A program made the position numbers and the translations under genes. Below, piece after piece: positions 52,087 through 62,089 of a DNA stretch of 64,000 nucleotides (position 1 is its first letter; the number at the start of each line of letters is the position of its first letter). Location of the stretch: NCBI GenBank assembly GCA_029265905.1, contig JAJUGR010000004.1:95955-159954 (forward strand), given 5' to 3'. The stretch is from Sporomusaceae bacterium. Its GTDB lineage: Bacteria; Bacillota; Negativicutes; Acidaminococcales; JAJUGR01. Below the pieces are notes generated by a model. That model was not told the origin of the DNA. It ran no database searches and saw only the letters and a program-made list of their open reading frames with translations.

Positions 52087-53385
52087 CTAGCAATTGGCCG
52101 CGACCAGCGCAAAGGCTTCATCCGCCGCCTCGATTGTTTGTTGGATCGCCTCCGGCGTATGCGCCGCGCTCAAAAAGCCCGTTTCAAACTGCGAGGGGGC
52201 CAAATAGACGCCGCGCTCGAGCATTGCCTTGAAAAAGATGCCGAACAGGCGGGTGTCGGAGGCCAGCGCCGTGTCGTAATCGATGACCGGCTTATCGGTA
52301 AAGAAGCAGGAGAACATCGAGCCGATGCGATGGAATTGCAGCGATAAGCCGTGCTTTTGGGCCCTCTCCTTCAGGCCGCCGGTCAAAATCGCCGTGTAGG
52401 TTTCCAGCTGTCCGGCGATGTCGCGCTCCTTCAGCGCTGTCAAGGTGGCGATGCCGGCCGCCATGGCCAGCGGGTTGCCGCTCAGCGTGCCCGCTTGGTA
52501 CATGCTGCCGGCCGGAGCGACGTGCTCCATGATTTCCCGTCGGCCGCCGTAGGCGCCGACCGGCAGGCCGCCGCCGATGATCTTGCCCAGGCAGGTGAGG
52601 TCGGGGCGTAGGCCGTAGAGTTCCTGCGCGCCGCCGCGCGAAGCTCGAAAACCCGACATGACCTCATCAAAAATAAGCAGCGCGCCGTAGGAGGCGACCA
52701 GTTTCTGTACCGCTTCCAGGTAGCCCTTATGCGGCAAAATAAGCCCCATGTTGCCGGGAGTCGGTTCGATGATGACGGCGGCAATCTGCTCGCCGCTTTG
52801 CTGAAATACGGCTTCCAGCGCCGCCAGGTTGTTGTACGGCACAGTCAGCGTGTTTGCCGCCACGCCGCTGGGCACGCCCGGACTATCGGGCACGCCGAAC
52901 GTCATCGCGCCCGACCCCGCCTTCACCAGCAGGCTGTCGTGGTGGCCATGATAGCAGCCGGCGAATTTGACGATCTTCTCGCGGCCCGTATAGGCCCGCG
53001 CCAAGCGCAGCGCGCTCATCGTCGCTTCAGTCCCGGAGTTGACCATGCGCACCATCTCAATCGACGGCACCAGTTCGCAGACCAGTTCGGCCAGGGCCGT
53101 TTCAGCCAGCGTCGGCGCGCCGTAGGAGGTTCCCTTGCGGGCCGCCGCCTCGATCGCTTCCGTCACGCTTTTCGGCGCATGCCCCAAAATCAGGGGGCCG
53201 TACGACAGGACGTAGTCGATATAGCGGTTGCCGTCAATATCCGTGATTTCACAGCCTGCGCCGCGCTCAATGAACGGCGGCGTGCCGCCGACGCTCCGAA
53301 ACGAGCGGACCGGGCTGTTGACGCCGCCAGGGATGATTTTTTTCGCAGCGGCAAACGCAGCCGCCGATCGTGTTTGCTCCAACAT
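52087..53385 (-). CDS. hemL: Glutamate-1-semialdehyde 2,1-aminomutase
   Basis: HemL makes 5-aminolevulinate from glutamate semialdehyde with PLP. The 432-residue protein shows [13 protein letters not shown] at the N-terminus, [20 protein letters not shown] near 118-137, [10 protein letters not shown] near 240 and the PLP-Lys in [16 protein letters not shown] near 268-283. Start is the ATG at 53385 with GAAGGAG 8 bases upstream, 5 bases after the hemB stop. It is the last gene of the tetrapyrrole operon and pairs with hemA, the first committed step, at its other end. Confidence 0.97.
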   Translation of the reverse strand: MLEQTRSAAAFAAAKKIIPGGVNSPVRSFRSVGGTPPFIERGAGCEITDIDGNRYIDYVLSYGPLILGHAPKSVTEAIEAAARKGTSYGAPTLAETALAELVCELVPSIEMVRMVNSGTEATMSALRLARAYTGREKIVKFAGCYHGHHDSLLVKAGSGAMTFGVPDSPGVPSGVAANTLTVPYNNLAALEAVFQQSGEQIAAVIIEPTPGNMGLILPHKGYLEAVQKLVASYGALLIFDEVMSGFRASRGGAQELYGLRPDLTCLGKIIGGGLPVGAYGGRREIMEHVAPAGSMYQAGTLSGNPLAMAAGIATLTALKERDIAGQLETYTAILTGGLKERAQKHGLSLQFHRIGSMFSCFFTDKPVIDYDTALASDTRLFGIFFKAMLERGVYLAPSQFETGFLSAAHTPEAIQQTIEAADEAFALVAANC

Positions 53386-53390
53386 GCGCC

Positions 53391-54374
53391 TCACTCCTTC
53401 TCTTCGGCCAGCCAGCGCGCGGCGTCCAGGGCATGATAGGTGATGATCATGTCGGCGCCGGCCCGCTTCATGCTCAAAAGCGTCTCCAGCACCGTTTTTC
53501 TCTCTTCAATCCAGCCTTTGAGCGCCGCGGCCTTGACCATGGCGTATTCGCCGCTCACGTTGTAGGCGGCCACCGGCACATTGAATGTTGCCTTCGTTTG
53601 GCTGACGATGTCAAGATAGGCCAGGGCCGGCTTCACCATGACGATGTCAGCGCCTTCTTCGAGGTCAAGCGCCACCTCGCGCAGCGCTTCCTGGCCGTTG
53701 GCCGGGTCCATTTGGTAGCCCTTGCGGTCGCCGAACTGCGGCGCTGAGTCGGCCGCCACGCGGAACGGGCCGTAATAGGCGGAGGCGTACTTGGCGGAAT
53801 AAGCCATGATCGGAACCTGGCTGTAGCCGGCTTCATCGAGGCCGCGGCGGATCGCCCCGACCCGCCCGTCCATCATGTCGGAGGGCGCCACAATGTCGGC
53901 GCCCGCCCGGGCATGGCTGACCGCCGACCGCACCAAGAGCGGCAGTGTTTCGTCATTCGCCACCTCGTCGCGGTGCAGCAGCCCGCAGTGGCCGTGGTCC
54001 GTGTACTCGCAGAGGCAAACGTCCGTAATGACCACCAAATCCGGCAATACCGCCTTGATCGCCCGCACGGCCCGCTGCACCGGGCTGCTGTCGTCCCAGG
54101 CGCTGCTGCCCTGCGCGTCCTTGTATTCGGGCAAGCCGAATACAAGGACGGCCGGAATCCCCAAATCATACGCCTCTTTCGCCGCTTCGACGACGCGGTC
54201 AACCGAGTAGTGGTAGCTGCCCGGCATCGGCTCGATTTCTTCTTTGACGCCCGTCCCCGGCACGACAAACAGCGGGAAAATAAAATTTTTCACCGACAGG
54301 CGCGTCTCCCGCACCATGCTTCGTATGCCGCGCGAAGACCTCAGTCTTCTCGGCCGTTGCAACAAGTCCTCCAT
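53391..54374 (-). CDS. hemB: Porphobilinogen synthase (delta-aminolevulinate dehydratase)
   Basis: HemB joins two 5-aminolevulinate into porphobilinogen. In the 327-residue protein the zinc cysteines are C120, C122 and C130 ([13 protein letters not shown]), so this is the zinc-dependent kind. The two Schiff-base lysines lie in [13 protein letters not shown] near 199 and [11 protein letters not shown] near 250. The start is the ATG at 54374 with GAGGAGG 7 bases upstream; the longer ORF overlaps the upstream gene and is rejected. Its start follows the cobA-hemD stop by 2 bases. Confidence 0.97.
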   Translation of the reverse strand: MEDLLQRPRRLRSSRGIRSMVRETRLSVKNFIFPLFVVPGTGVKEEIEPMPGSYHYSVDRVVEAAKEAYDLGIPAVLVFGLPEYKDAQGSSAWDDSSPVQRAVRAIKAVLPDLVVITDVCLCEYTDHGHCGLLHRDEVANDETLPLLVRSAVSHARAGADIVAPSDMMDGRVGAIRRGLDEAGYSQVPIMAYSAKYASAYYGPFRVAADSAPQFGDRKGYQMDPANGQEALREVALDLEEGADIVMVKPALAYLDIVSQTKATFNVPVAAYNVSGEYAMVKAAALKGWIEERKTVLETLLSMKRAGADMIITYHALDAARWLAEEKE

Positions 54375-54376
54375 GC

Positions 54377-55894
54377 TTACGCCTCCTCGTAGTAGGCCGT
54401 GATGGCCTCGACCAGGCCGGGGATCGTAAATTCGTCCGCAATAATATCCGGCTCTAATCCGTATTGATAGCAAGTTTCCGCCGTCACCGGGCCGATGCAG
54501 GCCAGCTTCACGCCCTGGAGCGGTTCGACGTCATTGCCTAAGAGCGATAGGAAATTCGTCACCGTGGACGAACTGGTGAACGTGACCATGTCCACCTCGC
54601 CCGCCGCCAGCGCTTCGCTCAATTCCGCGCGGCAGCTGGAATCAATAACTGTTTTATACGCGCTGACTACGTCGACGCGCAGCCCGGCTTCCGCCAGTTT
54701 CTTCGGCAGGAAATCGCGCGCCACAGCGGCGCGCGGCAACAGCACTTTTTGCCCCGGCGCCACCAGCGGCGCCAGCGCTTCCCATATCCCCTCGGCCCGG
54801 AATTCAAAGGGCACGACGTCAGCACAGATTCCGTGCCGCTCAAGGCGCACCGCCGTCTCGGCGCCGATCGCGACAACCTTCACGCCGCTCAAGGCGCGGG
54901 CGTCCTTGTTCGCCGCCTGCAGCCGGCTGAAGAAAGCGTCAACCCCGTTGACGCTGGTAAAAACAAGCCACTGGTAATCGGTCAAGCCGGCAATCGCCGC
55001 GTCCAGCGGTTCATAGGAATCCGGCGCCTCGATGGCGATGGCTGGCACTTCCCTGACCGTCGCGCCCAGTTGCTCCAGGCGGTCGGTCAGGGCGCTGGCC
55101 TGCGCCCGCGCGCGCGTGACCACAATCCGCTTGCCAAACAAGGGCCGCGTATCAAACCAAGCCAGCGAATCGCGCAACCGCACAACCTCGCCGACGATGA
55201 AAATCGCCGGCGGCGTGAGGCCGGCCGCCGCCACATCGTCAGCCGCCGTTTCCACAGTCGTCACCAAAACGCGCTGTTCCGGCTTCGTGCCCCAGCGGAT
55301 CACGGCGGCCGGCGTTGCGCCAGGGCGCCCGTTCTCGATCAGCTTTTTCGTAATGTGCGGGAGATTTTCCACGCCCATCAAAAAGACCAGCGTATCAACC
55401 GCCGTGGCCAATTGCCGCCAGTTATGGCTGGATTCCGCCTTGTCCGGGTCCTCATGCCCCGTGACAACCGCAAAGGAAGCCGCCACACCGCGATGAGTCA
55501 CGGGAATGCCGGCATAGGAAGGCACCGCCACCGCAGAGGTAATGCCGGGCACGACTTCAAACGCCTGGCCGGCCTCCACCAAGGCCAGCACTTCTTCGCC
55601 GCCGCGGCCGAACACGTACGGATCGCCGCCTTTTAAGCGCACGACCCGTTTGCCCGCCTTGGCCAGCCGGACGAGCAGCCGATTGATATCATCCTGCCGC
55701 ATCGTGTGCTGGCTGGAGGCTTTGCCGACATAAATCCGCTCCGCCGACGCCGGCGCATGGTTCAAGATGCGCGGATCAGCCAGGCGGTCATACACGACCA
55801 CCTCCGCCCCGCGCAAGCAGCGCACCGCCTTTATCGTTATTAATTCCTGGTCGCCGGGACCTGCCCCGACCAGATAAACTATGCCTTTTTTCAC
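54377..55894 (-). CDS. cobA-hemD: Uroporphyrinogen-III C-methyltransferase fused to uroporphyrinogen-III synthase
   Basis: A two-domain fusion of 505 residues. The N-terminal CobA/SUMT part (about 1-245) has [30 protein letters not shown] near 88-103, [23 protein letters not shown] near 113-135 and LVFLMGV near 170; it methylates uroporphyrinogen III to precorrin-2. The HemD part (about 250-500), with [11 protein letters not shown] and [16 protein letters not shown], closes the tetrapyrrole ring. Such fusions are common in clostridia and Negativicutes. Start is GTG with GGGGAG 8 bases upstream. The fusion channels uroporphyrinogen III toward siroheme and cobalamin. Confidence 0.97.
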   Translation of the reverse strand: MKKGIVYLVGAGPGDQELITIKAVRCLRGAEVVVYDRLADPRILNHAPASAERIYVGKASSQHTMRQDDINRLLVRLAKAGKRVVRLKGGDPYVFGRGGEEVLALVEAGQAFEVVPGITSAVAVPSYAGIPVTHRGVAASFAVVTGHEDPDKAESSHNWRQLATAVDTLVFLMGVENLPHITKKLIENGRPGATPAAVIRWGTKPEQRVLVTTVETAADDVAAAGLTPPAIFIVGEVVRLRDSLAWFDTRPLFGKRIVVTRARAQASALTDRLEQLGATVREVPAIAIEAPDSYEPLDAAIAGLTDYQWLVFTSVNGVDAFFSRLQAANKDARALSGVKVVAIGAETAVRLERHGICADVVPFEFRAEGIWEALAPLVAPGQKVLLPRAAVARDFLPKKLAEAGLRVDVVSAYKTVIDSSCRAELSEALAAGEVDMVTFTSSSTVTNFLSLLGNDVEPLQGVKLACIGPVTAETCYQYGLEPDIIADEFTIPGLVEAITAYYEEA

Positions 55895-55907
55895 CGAAAT
55901 CGCTCCC

Positions 55908-56828
55908 CTACATAATTTCCTTTAAAATATCGTCGCCGCCCGCCGCCAGCAGGCTGCGCGCCAAATCACGGCCTAAGGCTTCCGCCTCCGCTTCCTCGCT
56001 TGTCTCCTTGCCGCGCACCATCCGCTGTCCGTCCAGCGAGGCAATCGCCGCCTCCAGCGTCACTTTGTGGCCATTCACGACCGCATGCACACCGACCGGC
56101 ACCTGGCATCCGCCGCCCAGCACCGCCAAAAAGGCCCGCTCCGCGCTAACCGCCACTTGGGTCTTGCGGTCATTCAAAACGGCCAGCAGGTTCAGCACTT
56201 CTTCGTCATCGCTGCGCGCCTCAATTGCCAGCGCCCCCTGCCCGACCGCCGGCAAGCAGGCGATTGGTTCCAGAATTTCAGTAATCCGCTCGCTCCAGCC
56301 CAGCCGAACCAGCCCGGCGACCGCGAGCACGATCGCGTCCATCTCGCCCCGATCCAGCTTGGCCAGCCGCGTATCAAGGTTGCCGCGCAAATCGACAATC
56401 TTCAAATCCGGGCGCGCCCGCAACAGCTGGGCCCGCCGCCGCAGGCTCGAAGTACCCACGACCGCGCCCGCCGGCAAAGCCTGCAAGGACGGATACCGTC
56501 CGCTGACAAACGCATCGCCCGCGTGCTCGCGCTTGGTAATCGCCGCCAGCGTCAGCCCTTCCGGCAATTCAGTCGGCATGTCCTTCAAGCTGTGCACGGC
56601 CAGATCGATTTGGCGGTTGAGCATGGCTTGTTCGATTTCCTTGGTGAACAGCCCTTTGCCGCCGATTTTGGCCAGCGGCACGTCAAGTATCTTGTCGCCG
56701 CTCGTCATGATCTTGACGAGCTCCACCGTGCACTTTGGATAGTGCCGGCGCAGTTCGTCCGCTATATGGTTAGCTTGCCAAAGCGCAAGCTTACTCTGCC
56801 TCGTCCCAATGATCAGGTGTCGTTTCAT
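55908..56828 (-). CDS. hemC: Porphobilinogen deaminase (hydroxymethylbilane synthase)
   Basis: HemC links four porphobilinogen units into hydroxymethylbilane. The 306-residue protein carries LIIGTRQSKLALWQA at the start, the catalytic Asp region DLAVHSLKDMPTELP near 75-89, GTSSLRRRAQLL near 125-136 and the dipyrromethane cofactor Cys in LGGGCQVPVG (C241). Its ATG lies 38 bases inside the end of hemA, in another frame; no strong separate ribosome site is seen, so coupled translation is likely. Confidence 0.97.
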   Translation of the reverse strand: MKRHLIIGTRQSKLALWQANHIADELRRHYPKCTVELVKIMTSGDKILDVPLAKIGGKGLFTKEIEQAMLNRQIDLAVHSLKDMPTELPEGLTLAAITKREHAGDAFVSGRYPSLQALPAGAVVGTSSLRRRAQLLRARPDLKIVDLRGNLDTRLAKLDRGEMDAIVLAVAGLVRLGWSERITEILEPIACLPAVGQGALAIEARSDDEEVLNLLAVLNDRKTQVAVSAERAFLAVLGGGCQVPVGVHAVVNGHKVTLEAAIASLDGQRMVRGKETSEEAEAEALGRDLARSLLAAGGDDILKEIM

Positions 56829-58107
56829 CTCCGTCTTCTTCCTCTCCTAGCTGCGTCAGGTTGAACAGCTCTTTGATCGCCCGGCGGTAAAAAGCCTCGC
56901 GCCGCGTGCCCGCCACGTCCTGCATCGCCATCATCGGGTCGCGCAGGAACTTGCGCAGCAGCGTCTTTGATAAGCGCTCGACCACCCTGCGCTCCTGCTC
57001 GGTTAAATCAGGCAGCTTGACCAGCGCCCGCTTCAGCATTTTTGTCCGCAGAAAATCCATCTTGTCCTTTAGCTGCGTCATAACCGGGCGCATCGACAAG
57101 TAGGACAACCGTTCCTCGAGCGCGGCCAGCTCATCTTCAATAATGGCGTTGGCCAGCGGCGTCTCCGCCTCCCGCGTTTCCCGGTTGGCCTCCACTACCG
57201 CTTCGAGGTCGTCGATGTTGTACAGCGTTGCCCCGGTCAGGGCCGCCACCTCCGGCTCCACATCCCGCGGCACGGCTATGTCGATAAAGACAAGCGGCTT
57301 GCCCATGCGCCGCGGCAAGATATGCGCCACATCCCAGGCCTTGATGATGTAGTGCGGCGCGCCGGTCGAGGTGATAATGATATCCGCGTTCTCCGCCGAC
57401 GCCAAAAAATCCTCAAACGGGATCGCGATGCCGTGGAAACGGGCCGCCAGGTTCTGCGCCCGCTCCAGGTTCCGGTTGGAAACAAAAATCGTCGAGACAC
57501 CGTTTTCAATCAGGTGGCGCGCCGTCAGTTCCGCCATTTTCCCCGCCCCCACGACAAGCACGGAGGCCAGCGTGAGGTCGCCGGTAATTTTTTTCGCCAG
57601 CTCCACGGCGGCGGACGAAATGGAAACCGGGCTGTAGGCGATGCGCGTGTCCGTCCGCACCCGTTTGCCGACCGCAATCGCCCGGTTGAACAGGGTGTTG
57701 AGCATCGTGCCGGTCGTCCCCATGCTGCGCGCCAGGGCGTACGCCGATTTTACCTGGCTTAAGATCTGCCCCTCGCCAAGCACCAGTGAATCAAGGCTCG
57801 CCGCCACCCGGAACAAATGCCGGATGCACGCCGAGTCCACATGGCAATAAAAATAGGCCTCGTCGTATTGCTCGCCCGCCATGCGGGCCAACAAGCGCTT
57901 AATGACTTCGAGGTCTTCTTGTGCGTCTTCGACGACAGCATATAATTCTGTCCGGTTGCAAGTTGATAAGATGACGCCTTCAAACCAGCGGTCCAGGCGC
58001 TTAAAGCGCCGCAGCATCAGTCGGATCCGGTCTTCCGGAAAAGCGAAGCATTCCCGGACGTCCACCGGCGCCGTTCTATGATTTAACCCCAAAACGACTA
58101 ACTGCAT
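56791..58107 (-). CDS. hemA: Glutamyl-tRNA reductase
   Basis: HemA reduces glutamyl-tRNA to glutamate-1-semialdehyde, the first step of the C5 route. The 438-residue protein has LGLNHRTAPVDVRE at the N-terminus, the catalytic C50 in ILSTCNRTELY, SLVLGEGQILSQVK near 110-123, the NADPH-binding VLVVGAGKMAELTARHL near 185-201, and the C-terminal dimer helix. Start is the ATG at 58107 behind GGGGAAG; it overlaps the sirC end by 32 bases. The C-terminus is longer and acidic (EEEDGDETTPDHWDEAE), overlapping hemC. Confidence 0.97.
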   Translation of the reverse strand: MQLVVLGLNHRTAPVDVRECFAFPEDRIRLMLRRFKRLDRWFEGVILSTCNRTELYAVVEDAQEDLEVIKRLLARMAGEQYDEAYFYCHVDSACIRHLFRVAASLDSLVLGEGQILSQVKSAYALARSMGTTGTMLNTLFNRAIAVGKRVRTDTRIAYSPVSISSAAVELAKKITGDLTLASVLVVGAGKMAELTARHLIENGVSTIFVSNRNLERAQNLAARFHGIAIPFEDFLASAENADIIITSTGAPHYIIKAWDVAHILPRRMGKPLVFIDIAVPRDVEPEVAALTGATLYNIDDLEAVVEANRETREAETPLANAIIEDELAALEERLSYLSMRPVMTQLKDKMDFLRTKMLKRALVKLPDLTEQERRVVERLSKTLLRKFLRDPMMAMQDVAGTRREAFYRRAIKELFNLTQLGEEEDGDETTPDHWDEAE

Positions 58108-58732
58108 CCCTAATCTTCCCCTCAATTTCTTCGCGCCGGCCGGCGCGCACACCCGTCAAATCCTCCGGCCGCAATACCTGCCGCCAAAACAGCTCCCGCT
58201 CCCGCGCGCTTCCGCCGGCCTCTTTCAGCCTCAAGCGCTGAGTCTCCAGAAACTGCAAAAAAGCATCCATCTCCGCGCCATACAATTCGGCCAATTCTTG
58301 GCGGATCAGCCGGGCAAGAGCCGGACTCTTGCCGCCGGTCGAAACCGTCAGCAGCAAATCGCCACTGGCGACCGAGGCAGCGACCTGAAAATTTCCGGCT
58401 TGCGGCGACGTCACCACATTCACTAGCCTGCCTGCCTGTCGGGCATCCTGCGCAACGACTTGGTTCACCGCGTCATCGTCGGTCGCGGCAACAACGAGAA
58501 AATAGGCCTTCGCCGCACCGGCGCGGTACGTCTCCCGCCGCCAGATGACGGCGCCCGCCGCCGCCAATTTTGCGAGGGCAGGCGTCAGGAGCGGACTGCA
58601 AACGGTGACCCTTGCGCCGCTCTGCAAAAGCGCCGTCACCTTTCGCTCCGCCACCGGTCCGCCGCCAACAACAAGGCAGGCCTGTGCCTCTAATTGAATC
58701 GTAATCGGATAGCCACATTTATTCATATCCAT
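58076..58732 (-). CDS. sirC: Precorrin-2 dehydrogenase (sirohydrochlorin-forming, Met8/CysG N-terminal type)
   Basis: A 218-residue protein that oxidises precorrin-2 to sirohydrochlorin with NAD. Seen: CLVVGGGPVAERKVTALLQSGARVTV (Rossmann) near 19-44, VVAATDDDAVNQVV near 79-92, VNVVTSPQAGNFQVAAS near 104-120 and VSTGGKSPALARLIR near 129-143. A chelatase activity, as in Met8, is possible but cannot be judged from sequence alone. It is the first gene of the operon. Start choices are 58732 or 58726; the ribosome site is weak (AGGGCG, 12 bases off). Confidence 0.93.
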   Translation of the reverse strand: MDMNKCGYPITIQLEAQACLVVGGGPVAERKVTALLQSGARVTVCSPLLTPALAKLAAAGAVIWRRETYRAGAAKAYFLVVAATDDDAVNQVVAQDARQAGRLVNVVTSPQAGNFQVAASVASGDLLLTVSTGGKSPALARLIRQELAELYGAEMDAFLQFLETQRLRLKEAGGSARERELFWRQVLRPEDLTGVRAGRREEIEGKIRDAVSRFGVKS

Positions 58733-58788
58733 CTAATTTAAGTTCGCCCTTTAGCCGCATTTTCCTGTCTCATTCTGTTCATTTTGGT

Positions 58789-58822
58789 CAAAAAAAGCGC
58801 CCTTCGCTGCGAAGGGCGCTTT
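58789..58822 (-). terminator. Terminator after the LCP gene
   Basis: AAAGCGCCCTTCG/CGAAGGGCGCTTT 13-bp stem followed by TTTTTTTGACC on the minus strand. Confidence 0.92.
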
Positions 58823-58848
58823 GCCGGACGTGCCGGTCTTTAGCCATA

Positions 58849-60189
58849 TTATCTTTTCATAAAATCCTGTCCGATGATAATCGTTGCTTCATAAGCCGCC
58901 CCTGTATCATTGCGCACCTGCAACTGATAATTGAACGGCAAGGAAGACAGCTTCGCCACCACATCGCCGCTCGGCGTATGCGAAACGACCAGCGTGGTTT
59001 TGATGCTTTCCACATCGCTGCTCCCCACGACCGCAAGGCCGCGTCCGGCCAGCAGTTCGCGCATCCGGCTTGTTGCCGCCGGCGAGCCGCTGCCGTTGAG
59101 CAGGTAAACCCGCACCTGCTTCGACTTAGGCGCAACGGTCGGCTTATCCGCGTCAGGCGTCGGCTTTGCTGTTGCCTGGCTGCCCGCTTTGGCCGGGTCC
59201 TGCTTAGCCAGATCCTTGTTCGCCGACTTCACCGCCTCCGGCGCTTTCACCAATTCCGCTTCTTTCGGAAGCGCCGTTTCGTATTCTTGCGCCAGCCGCA
59301 CGCTGGCAGTCTGGAATCGTTCTGACGAGCCACCGCCCTGCAATTCGGCCATATGGCGCCGCAAGGCTGTGATATCCGGAATCCAATAGCTGACCTCATC
59401 AATATAAGCCGGCGTGCCGGGCACGGTATCCGTCTTCAGCCCTTGCTTGGAAGCCTTTTGCATGGCGCGGCCGAGGGTGACCATTTCCGTCGCCGACATA
59501 TCCGTCTCCAGCAAGGCATTCACTTCTTTGATCAGGTTCGGCAAGCTGGTCACGATTGCCGGGCTGGACAGCTTCTCTTGCATCGCCTGCATAAAATGCT
59601 GCTGGCGCTTGATGCGGCCAATGTCCCCCTCTTCATCGCGATAGCGGACATACTGAATCGCGGTTCGCCCGTCCATATGCTGCATGCCGGGCTGCAGATC
59701 GATCACCAGGTTGTCGTAGGGATCCTCGTAGTACATCCGCTTTTCCACGGCAATATCAATGCCGCCCACGGCATCGACGATCCGTTGGAAACCTTTGATA
59801 TCGATGACAATATGATGCTTGACGCGGATGCCTAAGAGCTCCTCAACCGTTCGTTGGGCGAGCTTGTAGCCGCCAAACGCAAACGAGTGGTTGATCTTTT
59901 CCCACCCATGGCCGGGGATCTTGACCCGCGTGTCCCGTGGCACGGACAGGAGCGAGACCTGCTCGTTTTTCGGATCGTACATCACGACAAACATGGTATC
60001 AGAGCGTCCGCCGTCACCTTCGCGCTGATCCACGCCCAAGACGAGGATGTTCGTGCGGCCGGCAAGCTTGTCGTTGAAGCCCAGGATATCGGGCTGATCC
60101 TCCGGTGCAAAAAACCAATAGGTCACGAGCGCCGTCGCCGCGACCACCAGCAGGGAGGCAAACCGCCTCACCCATTTATTTCGAAACAT
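58849..60189 (-). CDS. LytR-CpsA-Psr (LCP) family protein with C-terminal LytR_C domain
   Basis: A 446-residue protein with one N-terminal membrane anchor (about 7-27) and an outer LCP domain (about 45-275). LCP motifs: NILVLGVDQREGDGGRSDTMFVV near 47-69, LLSVPRDTRVKIPGHGWEKINHSFAFGG near 80-107, IVDAVGGIDIAVEK near 135 and YVRYRDEEGDIGRIKRQQ near 178-195, including the Arg/Asp residues that bind the lipid pyrophosphate. A Lys/Ala/Pro-rich linker (about 300-345) leads to a LytR_C domain (about 350-446). LCP enzymes attach wall or capsule polymers to peptidoglycan. Which polymer is used here is not known. Confidence 0.94.
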   Translation of the reverse strand: MFRNKWVRRFASLLVVAATALVTYWFFAPEDQPDILGFNDKLAGRTNILVLGVDQREGDGGRSDTMFVVMYDPKNEQVSLLSVPRDTRVKIPGHGWEKINHSFAFGGYKLAQRTVEELLGIRVKHHIVIDIKGFQRIVDAVGGIDIAVEKRMYYEDPYDNLVIDLQPGMQHMDGRTAIQYVRYRDEEGDIGRIKRQQHFMQAMQEKLSSPAIVTSLPNLIKEVNALLETDMSATEMVTLGRAMQKASKQGLKTDTVPGTPAYIDEVSYWIPDITALRRHMAELQGGGSSERFQTASVRLAQEYETALPKEAELVKAPEAVKSANKDLAKQDPAKAGSQATAKPTPDADKPTVAPKSKQVRVYLLNGSGSPAATSRMRELLAGRGLAVVGSSDVESIKTTLVVSHTPSGDVVAKLSSLPFNYQLQVRNDTGAAYEATIIIGQDFMKR

Positions 60190-60210
60190 ACACTACACTT
60201 CCTTTTTAAA

Positions 60211-60240
60211 GAAAAAACCCCGCCAGTCCAGCGGCAGGGC
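60211..60240 (-). terminator. Terminator after the NUDIX gene
   Basis: CCCTGCC-GCTGGACT-GGCGGGG stem followed by TTTTTTC on the minus strand, placed 21 bases before the LCP start codon. Confidence 0.85.
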
Positions 60241-60275
60241 TTGAAATTAAGTATAACAAAATGAAGAAAACAACG

Positions 60276-60923
60276 TCAAGACGCGGATAATAATGTCACA
60301 AGCCGATCACGGCACTGCTTTAAAAAGATGTCGATCACCTTGGCCGTCAACCCCCAGATGACCCGCTCGCCGTACCGGTAAAAATACACCGGATAGGTGC
60401 GGCGCTTCTTCCAGTCCCGCGGATAATCGACCAGCCACTCGTACGGAAAACCCGGCAGTGGTTGCGTCGCCATCTCCATCTGCGAAACAAGCGGCTCCGT
60501 CTCCAGAAAAAAACGCAGGGGCACGGTAAACACTTCCGCAACTTCTGCGTCGCTCGGGCGAATGGTGGCATGGTCCCTTACTACGCCTACGTGCGGGTAG
60601 ATAATCACGCCGATTTGCGTAACCAGGTAGTTGAGCGGGCCAACCAGCTCGATCTGCTCCTTGCACAAAGTCAATTCCTCGCACATTTCACGCATGGCCG
60701 TATCGGCCGGCGACGCATCTTCCGGATCGATTTTGCCGCCTGGAAAGCAAATTTCCCCCGGCTGCCAAGCCAGCGAGGCGGCGCGCACTTCAAACAGCAG
60801 CGACCAGCCCTCCTCCGTCTTGACGATCGGCACCATCACCGCCGCCCGCAAAAAATCCGCTTCGTTCTCCATCTCGATGGGCTCCTGCAAAGCCTGGCGC
60901 AACGCTTGCTGCAGTTCCTCCAC
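60276..60923 (-). CDS. NUDIX hydrolase, CoA pyrophosphatase (NudL) type
   Basis: A 215-residue NUDIX protein. The NUDIX box is GGKIDPEDASPADTAMREMCEEL near 62-84; the upstream RAASLAWQPGEICFPGG fits the UPF0035/CoA-pyrophosphatase motif LLTxRSxxxxxxxGxxxFPGG. It would cut coenzyme A or its oxidised and acyl forms into phosphopantetheine and ADP. The start is GTG at 60923. It follows apbE by 8 bases on the same strand, so the two form an operon. Confidence 0.9.
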   Translation of the reverse strand: MEELQQALRQALQEPIEMENEADFLRAAVMVPIVKTEEGWSLLFEVRAASLAWQPGEICFPGGKIDPEDASPADTAMREMCEELTLCKEQIELVGPLNYLVTQIGVIIYPHVGVVRDHATIRPSDAEVAEVFTVPLRFFLETEPLVSQMEMATQPLPGFPYEWLVDYPRDWKKRRTYPVYFYRYGERVIWGLTAKVIDIFLKQCRDRLVTLLSAS

Positions 60924-60931
60924 ATTATCAC

Positions 60932-61945
60932 CTACTGTCGCTGGAATCGCTCCTTTATATTGTCCGACGAAATGACCTGCCCGTCAACCGCTATCAAAAC
61001 GGAACCAGCCGCCGGATAATGTCGCTGCAGCAGATCTTGGCCGGCCTGTCGCCCGGCAACAAACACGGCCGTGCTGAGAATGTCGCCCAGCGTCGAACTC
61101 GGGCAGATAATCGTCGCGCTGGCCAATCCCGTATCGCTGGGGGCGCCTGTACGCGGATCGAAGATATGCGCGTAACGCTTGCCTGCATAAACGGCATAGC
61201 GCTGGTAATCGCCCGAAGTCTGGAGACTTTCCCCGTCCCGCAACGAAAAAACGCCGCTCAGTTTTTCTTTGCCCCGCGGATGTTGCAGGCCAACCCGCCA
61301 GGGCGTGCCGTCCGGTTTGTTGCCGAGCGCATGCACATTGCCGCCCGCATTAATCAACGCATGCTTGATTCCAGCGGCTTTCAGCGCCGCAACGGCTTTG
61401 TCAGTCGCGTATCCCTTCGCAACCGCCCCCACATCGAGGCTCATCCCGGCCCGCGGCAAGCGCACGGTGGAAGCTTGTTTATCGATTTCTACGCCCTCGT
61501 CATCGACAAGCCGCAGGGCCGCTTGCACCGCTTGGTCAGCCGGCGGTTTCCAGCCATCCATGTCCCGAATCTGCCACGTGTCAGCCACTGGGCCAACCGT
61601 CAATTTAACCAAGTTGCGAACTGGCTCCGGCTGAGCCTGGACCGCTTCAATCATCTCAATCAGCATCGGGTCCACCTGTACGGCCGCACCGCCGGCCGCG
61701 CGATTAACGCGGCTGATGTCGCTGTCTGGCTGAAAGCGGTCCGCAATCCGATGAATGCGTTCATACTCGGAAAATGCCTGCCCAATACCCGCTTTCGCCG
61801 CATTTCCATAGGCCGTAATTTCGATCGCCGTGTCCATGACAAGCCGCGTTTCCTTGACCGGTGCAGTTGCTTGTCCAGCACAGCCGCCGATGATACTTGT
61901 GAGGACGAGCAGAGTTGCCGCTATAGCACACCATTTTTTTCTCAT
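60932..61945 (-). CDS. apbE: FAD:protein FMN transferase, lipoprotein
   Basis: ApbE attaches FMN covalently to Thr in exported redox proteins such as RnfG/RnfD or NqrC. The 337-residue protein starts with a lipoprotein signal ending IIGGCAG (C22). The mature part shows TRLVMDTAIEITAYG near 33-47, NRAAGGAAVQVDP near 81, SLDVGAVAKGYATDKAVAAL near 168-187, INAGGNVHALG near 199 and the FAD/Mg site SGDYQRYAVYAGKRYAHIFDPRTG near 244-267. Its target is not encoded in the window. A strong promoter lies about 120 bases upstream. Confidence 0.95.
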   Translation of the reverse strand: MRKKWCAIAATLLVLTSIIGGCAGQATAPVKETRLVMDTAIEITAYGNAAKAGIGQAFSEYERIHRIADRFQPDSDISRVNRAAGGAAVQVDPMLIEMIEAVQAQPEPVRNLVKLTVGPVADTWQIRDMDGWKPPADQAVQAALRLVDDEGVEIDKQASTVRLPRAGMSLDVGAVAKGYATDKAVAALKAAGIKHALINAGGNVHALGNKPDGTPWRVGLQHPRGKEKLSGVFSLRDGESLQTSGDYQRYAVYAGKRYAHIFDPRTGAPSDTGLASATIICPSSTLGDILSTAVFVAGRQAGQDLLQRHYPAAGSVLIAVDGQVISSDNIKERFQRQ

Positions 61946-62046
61946 TGCTATACTCCTAAAAAATAAAGGATAGCCTCCTCAGTGAAAGTGCGTACATTCG
62001 TATCGAACCATCACAGTTATGACTACCCCCGGTGAGTGAAGTTATT

Positions 62047-62089
62047 AACTTATGTAAGTTATTATACCTACGCTTTTCTTAGTTGTCTA
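62047..62089 (-). promoter_or_regulatory. apbE promoter with palindrome at the start region
   Basis: TAGACA (62089-62084), 17 bases, TATAAT (62066-62061). Directly after the -10 box lies the palindrome AACTTA-TG-TAAGTT (62047-62060), a possible repressor site. The transcript would have a leader of about 110 bases. Confidence 0.7.
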
